Source: Thiothrix litoralis (GTDB lineage: Bacteria > Pseudomonadota > Gammaproteobacteria > Thiotrichales > Thiotrichaceae). From it: a stretch of 64,000 nt of DNA. The translations under genes were made by a program, and so were the position numbers. Shown here in pieces: positions 38,245 through 46,716 of this stretch. The stretch covers positions 558,001 to 622,000 of the forward strand of contig NZ_CP072801.1 in NCBI RefSeq assembly GCF_017901135.1, in the 5' to 3' direction. Numbering within the stretch: the first letter of the stretch is position 1; every line of letters starts with the position of its first letter. The notes under the pieces were generated by a model, which was not told the origin of the DNA, did not search any database, and worked only from the letters and a program-made list of their open reading frames with translations.

Positions 38245-39650
38245 CATCTCTTTATACACAAATCAGTCCTTCCCCCAATTCACTAGCCATCTGAATCCCA
38301 TAAATACAGTCCAGCACCCTTGAGTAGCCCAACCAGATACTTTTAGCTCCCGGTTCGCCATCGCATTTTCTGCCCAGAAAGCCCCCCAGTTCTGCCAGAT
38401 TGCGGATCACTTGATTGAGGGTAGGTATGCCATCGGGCAGTGCTTTTTTGCCGAGCCGGAAGGATACTTTCCATTCCAGCGGGTCAAACACCAGCTCAGC
38501 CGGAAGTTCTGGGCAGGTACGCCCCAACCGCATCAGAAACATAATCCGCCAGGCCACCATGATGTAGAGCGCGAGGGCTTTTTCGATGCGCTCTTTAGTG
38601 TCCAGTTGCAGTTTTTCGACGCGACAGCCAACTTTCAGGACATCAAAAAACATTTCGATTTCCCAACGCGCCCGATACCAGTCGATGAGTTCACAAGCGG
38701 CATCGGCGGTCTCTACACAACGGTTGGTGACTAAACGCCAAATGAGGGGCGATTTTCCGGCGGGTGGGTTGATTTCTTTGGCTTGAACCAAGGTCAATAG
38801 CATCGGGTGCTTGCTCTTGGGACGCAGGGTATAACGTAACACCTTGATTTCCTGTACCACTTTGCGGGCTTTTTCACCCTGCTTGCGCGGTTTGGTAAAG
38901 GTGATGCGGGTCAACGCCTGTTGTTGCTCAATGGCATCCCACAGTTTGAGGTCATCTCCTAAGGCACGGTTATGTTGCGCCCGTATCAGCAGGTCAGCCG
39001 GGTAATCCAAGGCTTGTGCCCGTTTGAGCAAGTCGTAAAAGTCGCTTTCACGGTCGCCCGTATAGATGAGCCGGTGTCCGGGGCAGCGTGCCGCCAGTTC
39101 GGCTACCCGTTCATACCCTTCGATCCAGCGACGGCTTTCTTTGATGCTGGGGTTCGCTTGGTCGGCGGCTTTGCTCAAGCCCCGTGACCACATCCACGTA
39201 TCGGTGATGCCCAACGGCAGGCGTTCCGGGGTGATACACAAGGTCGGATGCAGGTACATCCCGCGTTGCTTATCGTAGGATAACCGCCCCAAGCCCTCGG
39301 TTTCCTGTCCATTGAAGTCCAATTCGGTGGTGTCTTGAATGCACAGGATAATCTTCGAGTCTTGTTGACGGATTCGGCACTCTGTCGCTTCAAAGTGGGA
39401 TGCCATCAAAGCATCATGGCTCACCGCCTCATTCCAGAAGAAACGGTACGTCGCCAAGGTACTTGACCAACTCTGGCAAGCCTTGGGGAGGCTGGATTGG
39501 GGCGCTTTCAGCATGGCATTGAGAATATGGGCGGCGCGTGTTTCGAGGCGCTTGTCTCCCAAATCAAGATCGGTGAGTTCGCTAGATGACCAGTTCATAG
39601 GTGAAAATTGCTTATCTTACATCAGCTTGGGACTTGTGTATAAGGAGATG
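38245..39650 (-). mobile_element. IS50-like (IS4 family, Tn5 group) insertion sequence, copy B, complete
   Basis: 1406 bases with the same ends as copy A and, as far as I compared, the same sequence. The left flank (GATTGAGGG) and right flank (GGTTATGGC) do not match, so there is no target duplication. It sits between two non-adjacent parts of hsdR, which points to recombination between two insertions. Confidence 0.93.
38252..39598 (-). CDS. IS50-like transposase, copy B, intact
   Basis: 448 residues; the native C-terminus is SELGEGLICV, ending inside the terminal repeat. Carries the full DDE set (IQDTTELDF, YTGDRESDFYD, and Glu in the YREK signature YRARWEIEMFFDVLK). It cuts the 19-base ends and inserts with a 9-base stagger, as in Tn5. 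This copy shows what the IS110-altered copy A looked like before interruption. Confidence 0.95.
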   Translation of the reverse strand: MNWSSSELTDLDLGDKRLETRAAHILNAMLKAPQSSLPKACQSWSSTLATYRFFWNEAVSHDALMASHFEATECRIRQQDSKIILCIQDTTELDFNGQETEGLGRLSYDKQRGMYLHPTLCITPERLPLGITDTWMWSRGLSKAADQANPSIKESRRWIEGYERVAELAARCPGHRLIYTGDRESDFYDLLKRAQALDYPADLLIRAQHNRALGDDLKLWDAIEQQQALTRITFTKPRKQGEKARKVVQEIKVLRYTLRPKSKHPMLLTLVQAKEINPPAGKSPLIWRLVTNRCVETADAACELIDWYRARWEIEMFFDVLKVGCRVEKLQLDTKERIEKALALYIMVAWRIMFLMRLGRTCPELPAELVFDPLEWKVSFRLGKKALPDGIPTLNQVIRNLAELGGFLGRKCDGEPGAKSIWLGYSRVLDCIYGIQMASELGEGLICV

Positions 39651-40946
39651 GGTTATGGCGCAGGTGTGCCGCTGGCAAACAAGGCAAAGATAGCCGCACT
39701 GATTCTGCATGATGTTGGCTCCAAGGAAGAGCGTGACGACTGGGTGGAAGATTTCAAGGCGGGCAACATTGACCTGCTGTTTGTGTACAATATGTTGTTG
39801 ACGGGTTTTGATGCCAAACGCCTGAAGAAGCTCTATCTGGGGCGGGTGATTAAAGACCATAACCTGCTGCAAGCCCTGACCCGCGTCAATCGTACCTACG
39901 GCAAACACCGCTATGGCTATGTGGTGGATTTTGCCGATATTCGCAGTGAGTTTGACAAGACCAATAAAGCTTATTTCGACGAGCTACAGAATGAATTAGG
40001 CGATGAGATGGAACATTATTCCAAGCTCTTTAAATCCGCCGAGGAAATCAAGGAAGAATTTGAAGCGGTTAAGGATGTGCTGTTCCAATATGACACGCTG
40101 AACAAGGAAATCTTCTCGCGGCAAGTCACGGAAATGCAGGATCGGGCGCAAGTGTTGGCGTTGAAAAAAGCCTTGGCGGATGCCCGCAGCTTGTACAACT
40201 TGTGCCGATTATTCGGGTACGACGATTTGTTGCAACGACTGCCATTCGCCCAGATTAACGCTTTGTACAACGAAGTCGATAACCACTTGGCGATGCTTAA
40301 CCTCAAAGACCGTCTTGAAAATCAGGCCGACACCAGTGGCTTATTGAACATGGCGCTGGAGGAAGTGCTGTTCAAGTTCGTCAAGATTGGCGAGGAAGAA
40401 CTCAAGTTGGCGAATGAGTTGAAAGACGCCCTGCGTCGCGCCCGCGAATCCATGACCAGCAATGTTGACCCCAAAGACCCGGAGTTCATCCAACTCAAAG
40501 AGGAGCTGGAACGCCTGTTCAAGAACCGTAACCTCAAAGAGGTCACTCAGGATGAGATGAAGCACAATATGCTCACCCTGAACAAAATTCAGGACAAGGT
40601 GCGGGAAATCAATCGCAAGAACCGCCTGCTCCAGAGCAAATACAGCGGTGACATAAAGTTCACCAGAGTGCATAAACGGCTGGTAGAGAATGGCTCGATC
40701 TCTGATAATGAGCGTCGCATTTTCGAGGCATTGCATCAGGTCAAACAGCAAGCCGACGAGAGTGTGATGCAGAACAGGAACATCCTCGATAACGAAAGCT
40801 ATTTTGAGCGCATGATACAGCGGAGCGTGGTACAACAGTTCCATCTGGCGCAAAACATCAAGCTAACCCCCGATAGCACGCGCTACATCAACCAGCTTGT
40901 CGTTAAAGAGTATCTGGATGAATTTAATGGAGTAACCCCTTGGTAG
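39651..40946 (+). pseudogene. hsdR: hsdR 3' fragment: helicase motifs V-VI and C-terminal domain
   Basis: 431 residues in frame from the end of the IS50-like element. It starts GYGAGVPLANKAKIAALILH and has the second RecA-lobe motifs LLTGFDAKRLKKLYLGR and LLQALTRVNRTYGK, then a long helical C-terminus that normally contacts HsdM. The first RecA lobe (Walker A and B) is absent. The stop overlaps the hsdM start by 7 bases. A readthrough start inside the element is possible but would still give an inactive piece. Confidence 0.88.
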
Positions 40947-42574
40947 CCCTCGATTTCAAGAAAAGCACCACCGAACTGATCGACAACCTGAAAAACATTT
41001 GCGCCGCTTACGGGCTGGGTAATGATGGTAATGAGTTCAAAATCATTACGCAGGTATTCCTGTACAAGTTCCTGTGCGACAAGCTGGCGTATGAGCTGAA
41101 AAAAGCCGATAAAGCCACTGCCAAGGCGGAAAACTGGGAACAGCACATCGCCAATATGGACATCGACGCTTACGAGATGTTGGTCATGATGCTTCCCGAA
41201 GGCACAGCTTATTTGCGCCCGGAACACCTGCTTGCCAGCCTGTTTGCGCGGCAAAATGAGGATAATTTCGCCAAGCTGTTTGATGATACCTTACGCCAGA
41301 TTGCCATCGTCAACAGTGATATTTTCTCGGTCAAAACCGGGGGCGGGGCGCAAATCCGCTTGTTTGATGAGATCAGCCAGTTCATTTCTGACCCCGGTGA
41401 GCGCGACAACTTTTGCAAGGCAATAATCAACAAACTGGTGAATTTCAGCTTTGAGCATATTTTTACACAGGGCTTTGATTTCTTTGCCGACATCTTTGAG
41501 TACCTGATTAAGGACTACAACAAGGACAGCGGCGGCAAGTATGCGGAATATTACACGCCGCACGCGGTCGCCAAGATCATGGCGGCGATTCTTGTCCCTG
41601 CTGAAAGCCGGGGTAAGGTGATGAACGTCAAGTGCTACGATCCATCGGCCGGGTCGGGGACGTTGCTGATGAATCTGGCTCATGCGATTGGGGAAAATCG
41701 GTGCAGTATCTATTCGCAGGATATTTCGCAAAAGTCGTCCGGGTTGTTGCGGCTGAACCTGATCCTCAACAATCTGGTGCATTCCATCCCTAATGTGATT
41801 CAGGGCAATACCATTTTGTCGCCTTACCACAAGGATGGGGCGTCGCTGGCAAAGTTTGACTATATTGTTTCCAACCCACCGTTCAAGATGGATTTCAGCG
41901 ATTTCCGCAACGATCTGGATACCAAGGAAAACAAGGAACGCTTCTTTGCGGGGCTTCCCAATGTGCCGGGCAAGGCCAAGGATAAAATGGCGATTTACCT
42001 GCTGTTTATCCAGCACATCATGTTTTCGCTGAAACCGGGCGGTAAGGCTGCCATCGTCGTTCCTACCGGGTTTATTACTGCTCAGTCGGGCATTGACAAG
42101 AAAATCCGTGAAAAGCTGGTCGACCAGAAAATGCTGGCGGGCGTGGTGTCGATGCCGAGCAATATTTTCGCTACTACGGGCACGAATGTCTCTATCCTGT
42201 TCATCGACAAGGGCAACCGGGACAAGGTAATCCTGATTGATGCCTCGAATCTGGGTGAAACGGTCAAAGACGGTAAAAACCAGAAAACCGTGCTGACGGC
42301 TGCCGAAGAACAACACATCATCGACACTTTCAACACCAAAACGGCGGTCGATGATTTTTCAGTTGCGGTCACTTACGACCAGATCAAAGCCAAAAACTAC
42401 TCCTTCAGTGCAGGGCAATACTTCGACGTAAAAATCGAATACACCGACATCACCGCCGCCGAATTCACCGCCAAAATGCAAGGCTTCACCGACAACCTCG
42501 ACACCCTTTTCGCCGAATCCCGCACCCTCGAAACCGAGATCAAAACCCAACTAGCGAGCCTCCGCTATGATTAA
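40940..42574 (+). CDS. hsdM: Type I restriction-modification system DNA methyltransferase subunit
   Basis: 544 residues. N-terminal HsdM domain (STTELIDNLKNICAAYGLGN), then an N6-adenine methylase with SAM-binding DPSAGSGTLLMNLAH and catalytic SNPPFKMDF (NPPF). All key motifs are present, so the methylase should work with HsdS. It starts at TTG at 40940, overlapping the hsdR end by 7 bases; its end overlaps hsdS by 8 bases. Confidence 0.95.
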   Translation: MVALDFKKSTTELIDNLKNICAAYGLGNDGNEFKIITQVFLYKFLCDKLAYELKKADKATAKAENWEQHIANMDIDAYEMLVMMLPEGTAYLRPEHLLASLFARQNEDNFAKLFDDTLRQIAIVNSDIFSVKTGGGAQIRLFDEISQFISDPGERDNFCKAIINKLVNFSFEHIFTQGFDFFADIFEYLIKDYNKDSGGKYAEYYTPHAVAKIMAAILVPAESRGKVMNVKCYDPSAGSGTLLMNLAHAIGENRCSIYSQDISQKSSGLLRLNLILNNLVHSIPNVIQGNTILSPYHKDGASLAKFDYIVSNPPFKMDFSDFRNDLDTKENKERFFAGLPNVPGKAKDKMAIYLLFIQHIMFSLKPGGKAAIVVPTGFITAQSGIDKKIREKLVDQKMLAGVVSMPSNIFATTGTNVSILFIDKGNRDKVILIDASNLGETVKDGKNQKTVLTAAEEQHIIDTFNTKTAVDDFSVAVTYDQIKAKNYSFSAGQYFDVKIEYTDITAAEFTAKMQGFTDNLDTLFAESRTLETEIKTQLASLRYD

Positions 42575-43889
42575 GTGGAAGCGGACAACTTTGGGGCAGG
42601 TGGTTTCTGAAGGTAACGGGTTGATTCAAACCGGCCCATTTGGCAGTCAACTACATGCTTCCGATTATGTTGAAAATGGTATCCCCTGCATAATGCCAGC
42701 CAACATGAAGGAAAGCCGAGTTAATCTTTCAGGTATAGCCCGTATCTCTGTTAAAGATGCACAGCGTCTTTCTCAGCATTTGGTTAAGCCGGGGGATATT
42801 GTTTATAGTAGACGAGGCGATATAACCCAGAAAGTACTAATACATGATGCTGATAATGGTTTTTTCTGTGGGACTGGTTGCATTCTAATTCGCCCCGGAA
42901 ATAATGTTGATTCACGATTTTTGACTTATTTTTTGGGAGCTAGAGAAAGTAAAGAGTGGTTAATCAATCACTCTGTTGGCATTACTATGCCGAACTTAAA
43001 TACAAAAATTCTTTTCAATCTTCCACTGAGATTGCCTAGTAAAAACCATCAAATAGAAATTGCTGATATTCTCTCTGCTATTGATAAAAAAATCGAAGTC
43101 AACAATCGCATTAACGCCGAACTCGAAGCAATGGCAAAAACCCTCTACGACTACTGGTTTGTGCAGTTCGATTTCCCCGATGAAAACGGCAAGCCGTATA
43201 AGTCGTCGGGCGGGAAGATGCTGTATAGCAAGGAGTTGAAGCGGGAGATTCCAGCGGGATGGGAAGTTTCAAATATTTTGAAGGTCGCGGAATTATTTGG
43301 AGGTGGCACTCCAAGCAAAAATGACCTGTCATTTTGGAACGGTGAAATACCTTTCTTTACACCAACAGATACAAGCCAAGGCGTATTTCAACTCGATACA
43401 GAAGAACATATTACCGAAGATGGCTTGAAGAGTTGTAGTAGCTTATTGTTTGATAAAGGTACAGTGTTTATAACAGCAAGGGGTTCTGTCGGAAAACTCG
43501 CATTAACAGCACGAAAAATGGCAATGAATCAATCTTGTTACGCACTAAAACCAAAAGCTGGCTGTGGCGGTGAATTTGTATATTTTCTGACTCAGGAACT
43601 CATTCATCATCTTAAAATAAAGTCTTCCGGTTCTGTCTTCAAGTCGATAGTGTCTAATGATATTAAGTTCACTCAAATGTGCATACCTGACAATCAAGCA
43701 ATTCAGACTTACAGTGAAGTTATAGAGCCGCTATTTGAAAAAATATTGAATTGCTCGAAAGAAAATCAGCGGTTGGTGGCGTTGCGGGATTGGTTGTTGC
43801 CGATGTTGATGAATGGGCAGGTGCGGGTGGAGAGCGCGGCGGATGATCTATACTCACAACAGCACGACGCAGGAATGAGGCAACCATGA
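42567..43889 (+). CDS. hsdS: Type I restriction-modification system specificity subunit
   Basis: 440 residues with two target recognition domains and a central conserved region EIADILSAIDKKIEVNNRIN followed by LEAMAKTLYDYWFVQFDFPD. The first domain reads TTLGQVVSEGNGLIQTGPFG and the second GWEVSNILKVAELFGGGTPS. It directs HsdM to a bipartite site that cannot be predicted here. Lower GC than its neighbours in the recognition parts, as is common for these shuffled domains. Overlaps the next gene by 4 bases. Confidence 0.93.
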   Translation: MIKWKRTTLGQVVSEGNGLIQTGPFGSQLHASDYVENGIPCIMPANMKESRVNLSGIARISVKDAQRLSQHLVKPGDIVYSRRGDITQKVLIHDADNGFFCGTGCILIRPGNNVDSRFLTYFLGARESKEWLINHSVGITMPNLNTKILFNLPLRLPSKNHQIEIADILSAIDKKIEVNNRINAELEAMAKTLYDYWFVQFDFPDENGKPYKSSGGKMLYSKELKREIPAGWEVSNILKVAELFGGGTPSKNDLSFWNGEIPFFTPTDTSQGVFQLDTEEHITEDGLKSCSSLLFDKGTVFITARGSVGKLALTARKMAMNQSCYALKPKAGCGGEFVYFLTQELIHHLKIKSSGSVFKSIVSNDIKFTQMCIPDNQAIQTYSEVIEPLFEKILNCSKENQRLVALRDWLLPMLMNGQVRVESAADDLYSQQHDAGMRQP

Positions 43890-45583
43890 AACTGAAACTC
43901 CCCTACGGCATCAGCCACTACAAAACGGTCATCGAGGAAGGCTACACCTACCTCGACAAAACCGGCTGGATTCAAACCATCGAAGACACCAGCCGCTACA
44001 ACCTGATCATGCGCCCGCGCCGCTTCGGGAAAAGCCTGTTTGTCTCCATGCTAGCGTATTACTACGACATCAAGGCCAAGCATGATTTCACGCGCCTGTT
44101 TGGTCATCTCGCCATCGGTCAGAATCCCACTGGCAACCAGAACCGCTACCAAGTCCTGTTTATGGAATTCAGCGGCATCAGCACGGATGACCCGCAAACC
44201 ATCGAAGCGGATTTCACCCGCAAAATCGACAACCTGCTGCAACGTTTTTTGCTCAAGTACGACTACCCGGAACAGGTTGGGGTGCAAATCGCCGCCGCCA
44301 ATACCCCAGCCGGGAAAATGGAAGCCCTGTTTACCGTACAAGGCGAACAGCCCATCTACCTGATTATTGACGAATACGACCATTTCGCCAATGCGTTACT
44401 GGCGGATAACCTGACCTATTTCCGCCGGATTATGGGCAAGGGCGGCTTTGTCCGCGCCTTTTATGAAACCATCAAGGCCGCCACACAACAGGGCAGCATT
44501 GATCGTCTGTTCATTACAGGTGTTACGCCCATCATGCTCGATAGCCTGACTTCGGGTTTTAATATGGTTAAAAACCTATCCTTGTTGCCAGCTTTTAATG
44601 AGGCGATTGGTCTAAGCCGCCCGGAAACGTTGTCCCTGATCCAGCCCTTGGTAGAACAATGCAATCTTACGGTTGATCTGATGGGTACGCTGAAGGATTG
44701 GTACAACGGTTATGTGTTTGCGTACCGTGGTCAGCCGATGTACAACGCGAATATGTTACTGTATTTTTTGGGAAACTTTGACAAAGAGCGTTGTGCCTTT
44801 CCCACGAATATGCTGGATGAAAACATCGCATCGGACTACGGTAAAATCCTCCGCATGTTTTCTATTGGTGATCGGGACGTTAATTATGCCGTGCTGGAAG
44901 AGCTGATCAGTACAGGTGAAATTACCACCCAACAACGTCGCCAATTCGACTTTGACAAAGGCTTTGACCGCGAGGATTTCATCAGCCTGCTTTATTACAT
45001 GGGGTTCGTCTCGCTGGCGGGCGAGGAACTGGGTTCACAGCGTTTTCGTATCCCCAATTATGTGATCAAGAAACTCTACTTCGAGTATTTCAAGGTTGAG
45101 ATTGAACGGCGCAATACTTTGCAAATACCGACGCAAACCATCCATAAAGCCGTGGTCGCTTTGGCGCTGCATAATGATATTGAACCCTTGCGGCTAGAGG
45201 TGCAGCAGTTATTACAAATCCTGTCCAACCGTGATTTTATGCGGATGGATGAAAAGCACCTGAAGGTTTTACTGACCACCTTGCTGTATCAATCTCCGGC
45301 TTACTACATCAAAAGCGAGCCGGAAATGAATCGCAAATACCCGGACATTTTGTTGCTGGAACGCAGCCCGTATGCTGTCCAGCACCAGCATTTGATCGAG
45401 CTGAAATATTGCAAGAAGTCCGAACGGCAAAAACAACCGCAGGTGTGGGACGACAAACGCGCTGAAGGTATTCAGCAGGTGCAGGGCTATCAGCAGTTGC
45501 CGGATATTCAGAAACTGGACAAGCTATCCTGCTGGGTCATGCTCACTGATGGCGAGGAAGTGCTGGTAGAACAGGTAACGTGA
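43886..45583 (+). CDS. AAA-ATPase-like / PDDEXK_9 nuclease superfamily protein
   Basis: 565 residues, cytoplasmic. N-terminal AAA-ATPase-like domain with YLDKTGWI, the Walker A variant RPRRFGKSLFVSML and Walker B-like IYLIIDEYDHFANAL. C-terminal PD-(D/E)XK-like region NRKYPDILLLERSP and HLIELKYCKKSE. Proteins of this type are abundant in filamentous bacteria and Bacteroidetes; a mobile or defence role is suspected but unproven. The ATGA overlap with hsdS makes it part of the type I operon, which is unusual. Confidence 0.87.
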   Translation: MKLKLPYGISHYKTVIEEGYTYLDKTGWIQTIEDTSRYNLIMRPRRFGKSLFVSMLAYYYDIKAKHDFTRLFGHLAIGQNPTGNQNRYQVLFMEFSGISTDDPQTIEADFTRKIDNLLQRFLLKYDYPEQVGVQIAAANTPAGKMEALFTVQGEQPIYLIIDEYDHFANALLADNLTYFRRIMGKGGFVRAFYETIKAATQQGSIDRLFITGVTPIMLDSLTSGFNMVKNLSLLPAFNEAIGLSRPETLSLIQPLVEQCNLTVDLMGTLKDWYNGYVFAYRGQPMYNANMLLYFLGNFDKERCAFPTNMLDENIASDYGKILRMFSIGDRDVNYAVLEELISTGEITTQQRRQFDFDKGFDREDFISLLYYMGFVSLAGEELGSQRFRIPNYVIKKLYFEYFKVEIERRNTLQIPTQTIHKAVVALALHNDIEPLRLEVQQLLQILSNRDFMRMDEKHLKVLLTTLLYQSPAYYIKSEPEMNRKYPDILLLERSPYAVQHQHLIELKYCKKSERQKQPQVWDDKRAEGIQQVQGYQQLPDIQKLDKLSCWVMLTDGEEVLVEQVT

Positions 45584-45584
45584 A

Positions 45585-45995
45585 TTGAAACTATCCAACA
45601 ACACCCAAATCCCCCCCGAAGAAATCGACCTTCAGCCCATCCGCGCCCAAGGCTCCGGCGGGCAGAACGTCAACAAGGTGTCGACCGCGATTCACCTGCG
45701 TTTCGACATCCGCGCCTCATCCCTGCCCGAAGCCTACAAGGAAAAGCTGCTAGCCTACGCTGATCAGCGCATTTCCAGCGAAGGCGTGATCGTCATCAAG
45801 GCACAAACCCACAACAGTCAGGAAAAAAACCGTGCGGATGCGCTGGAACGCCTGCGCCAACTCATCCTCGACGCTACCAAAGTGCAGAAAAAGCGCAAAG
45901 CGACCCGCCCAACCCGCAGCTCCCAAACCAAGCGGTTGGATAGCAAGAAAAAGCACAGCCAGACCAAAGCCGGGCGCGGCAAGGTGGATTACTGA
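45585..45995 (+). CDS. arfB: Alternative ribosome-rescue factor ArfB (YaeJ-like)
   Basis: 136 residues. It carries the release factor motif RAQGSGGQNVNKVSTAIHLR with the GGQ loop, and a basic C-terminal tail (KKRKATRPTRSSQTKRLDSK) that in ArfB enters the empty mRNA channel of stalled ribosomes. No codon-recognition domain, as expected. The start is a TTG at 45585, 1 base after the upstream stop. Confidence 0.92.
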   Translation: MKLSNNTQIPPEEIDLQPIRAQGSGGQNVNKVSTAIHLRFDIRASSLPEAYKEKLLAYADQRISSEGVIVIKAQTHNSQEKNRADALERLRQLILDATKVQKKRKATRPTRSSQTKRLDSKKKHSQTKAGRGKVDY

Positions 45996-45998
45996 CCT

Positions 45999-46024
45999 GT
46001 AGGAGCCTGCCTTGCAGGCGATAA
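45999..46024. repeat. Small REP-like hairpin after arfB
   Basis: GTAGGAGCCTGCCTTGCAGG followed by CGATAA, with arms GCCTGC/GCAGGC around CTT. The TGTAGGAGCC...GGCGAT form is like the REP units of gammaproteobacteria. It lies between convergent arfB and vapC and may help to terminate both. Confidence 0.5.
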
Positions 46025-46028
46025 TGAC

Positions 46029-46403
46029 CTACCGAATGACATGAATATTGATTGGTAATTCCATTTCTTGCCAAATTTTGTCCGTTGTCATGATGGGCAT
46101 CTTACGGTCAATACCCGTCGCAATACAGGCACGATCGGCAAGTGACAAGCCAAACGGTTTGGATTTCACCCAAAGGCTTGCGCAGATCTCAGCCTGTTCG
46201 ACTGTGAAGGGCATGATTTTCAGGCCAGTTAATTCCATTTCCGGGCGAATATCCGCCGCATCAGGGTCATGCACCGAGAGTTTTTGTATAACTTCTGACC
46301 AGTTAACCGTATTGATTGTGGCCTGATGTAGCACGGCCTGCACCTTGTCTGCTCCCGGCTCACCTTGCAGCAAAGCCAGCAGCGCTGAAGCATCAAGAAT
46401 CAT
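46029..46403 (-). CDS. vapC: PIN-domain toxin VapC
   Basis: 124 residues with the PIN acidic set: MILDASALLALLQGEPG (Asp4), VNWSEVIQKL (Glu), LSLADRACIATG (Asp) and MTTDKIW (Asp). VapC toxins are magnesium-dependent RNases, often cutting tRNA. Overlaps the antitoxin gene by 11 bases. Confidence 0.92.
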   Translation of the reverse strand: MILDASALLALLQGEPGADKVQAVLHQATINTVNWSEVIQKLSVHDPDAADIRPEMELTGLKIMPFTVEQAEICASLWVKSKPFGLSLADRACIATGIDRKMPIMTTDKIWQEMELPINIHVIR

Positions 46404-46644
46404 GACTTTCCTTTGCCGCTTCCTGACGGCGCTCCTGAATCAGCTCACCCGCCAGACTCACAGGAATCTTGCGGAAACGGTGTTGCAGTTTTTTCACAAT
46501 ATCAGCCGGTTTTTCCATGATAATGGACTGATTATCAAGCCTTAATAGCAAACGCTGCCCTTCCTGCAAGTTCAGGGCTTTGCGTATGGCTGTGGGGATG
46601 ACGATGCGGCCATTTTGTCCGATCGCGATGGTACATTCTTGCAT
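46393..46644 (-). CDS. vapB: AbrB-type antitoxin VapB
   Basis: 83 residues. N-terminal AbrB/SpoVT swapped-hairpin DNA-binding motif IGQNGRIVIPTAIRKALNLQ, then a helical tail (HRFRKIPVSLAGELIQERRQ) that should bind VapC. It is expected to repress its own promoter between 46645 and about 46700. Confidence 0.9.
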   Translation of the reverse strand: MQECTIAIGQNGRIVIPTAIRKALNLQEGQRLLLRLDNQSIIMEKPADIVKKLQHRFRKIPVSLAGELIQERRQEAAKESHDS

Positions 46645-46716
46645 GGCAATTACCTTGACAAGTTAGATGAGTGTGTCACCTAAAGATAATGGTAAATCTA
46701 ATAAATGGCAATTTTT

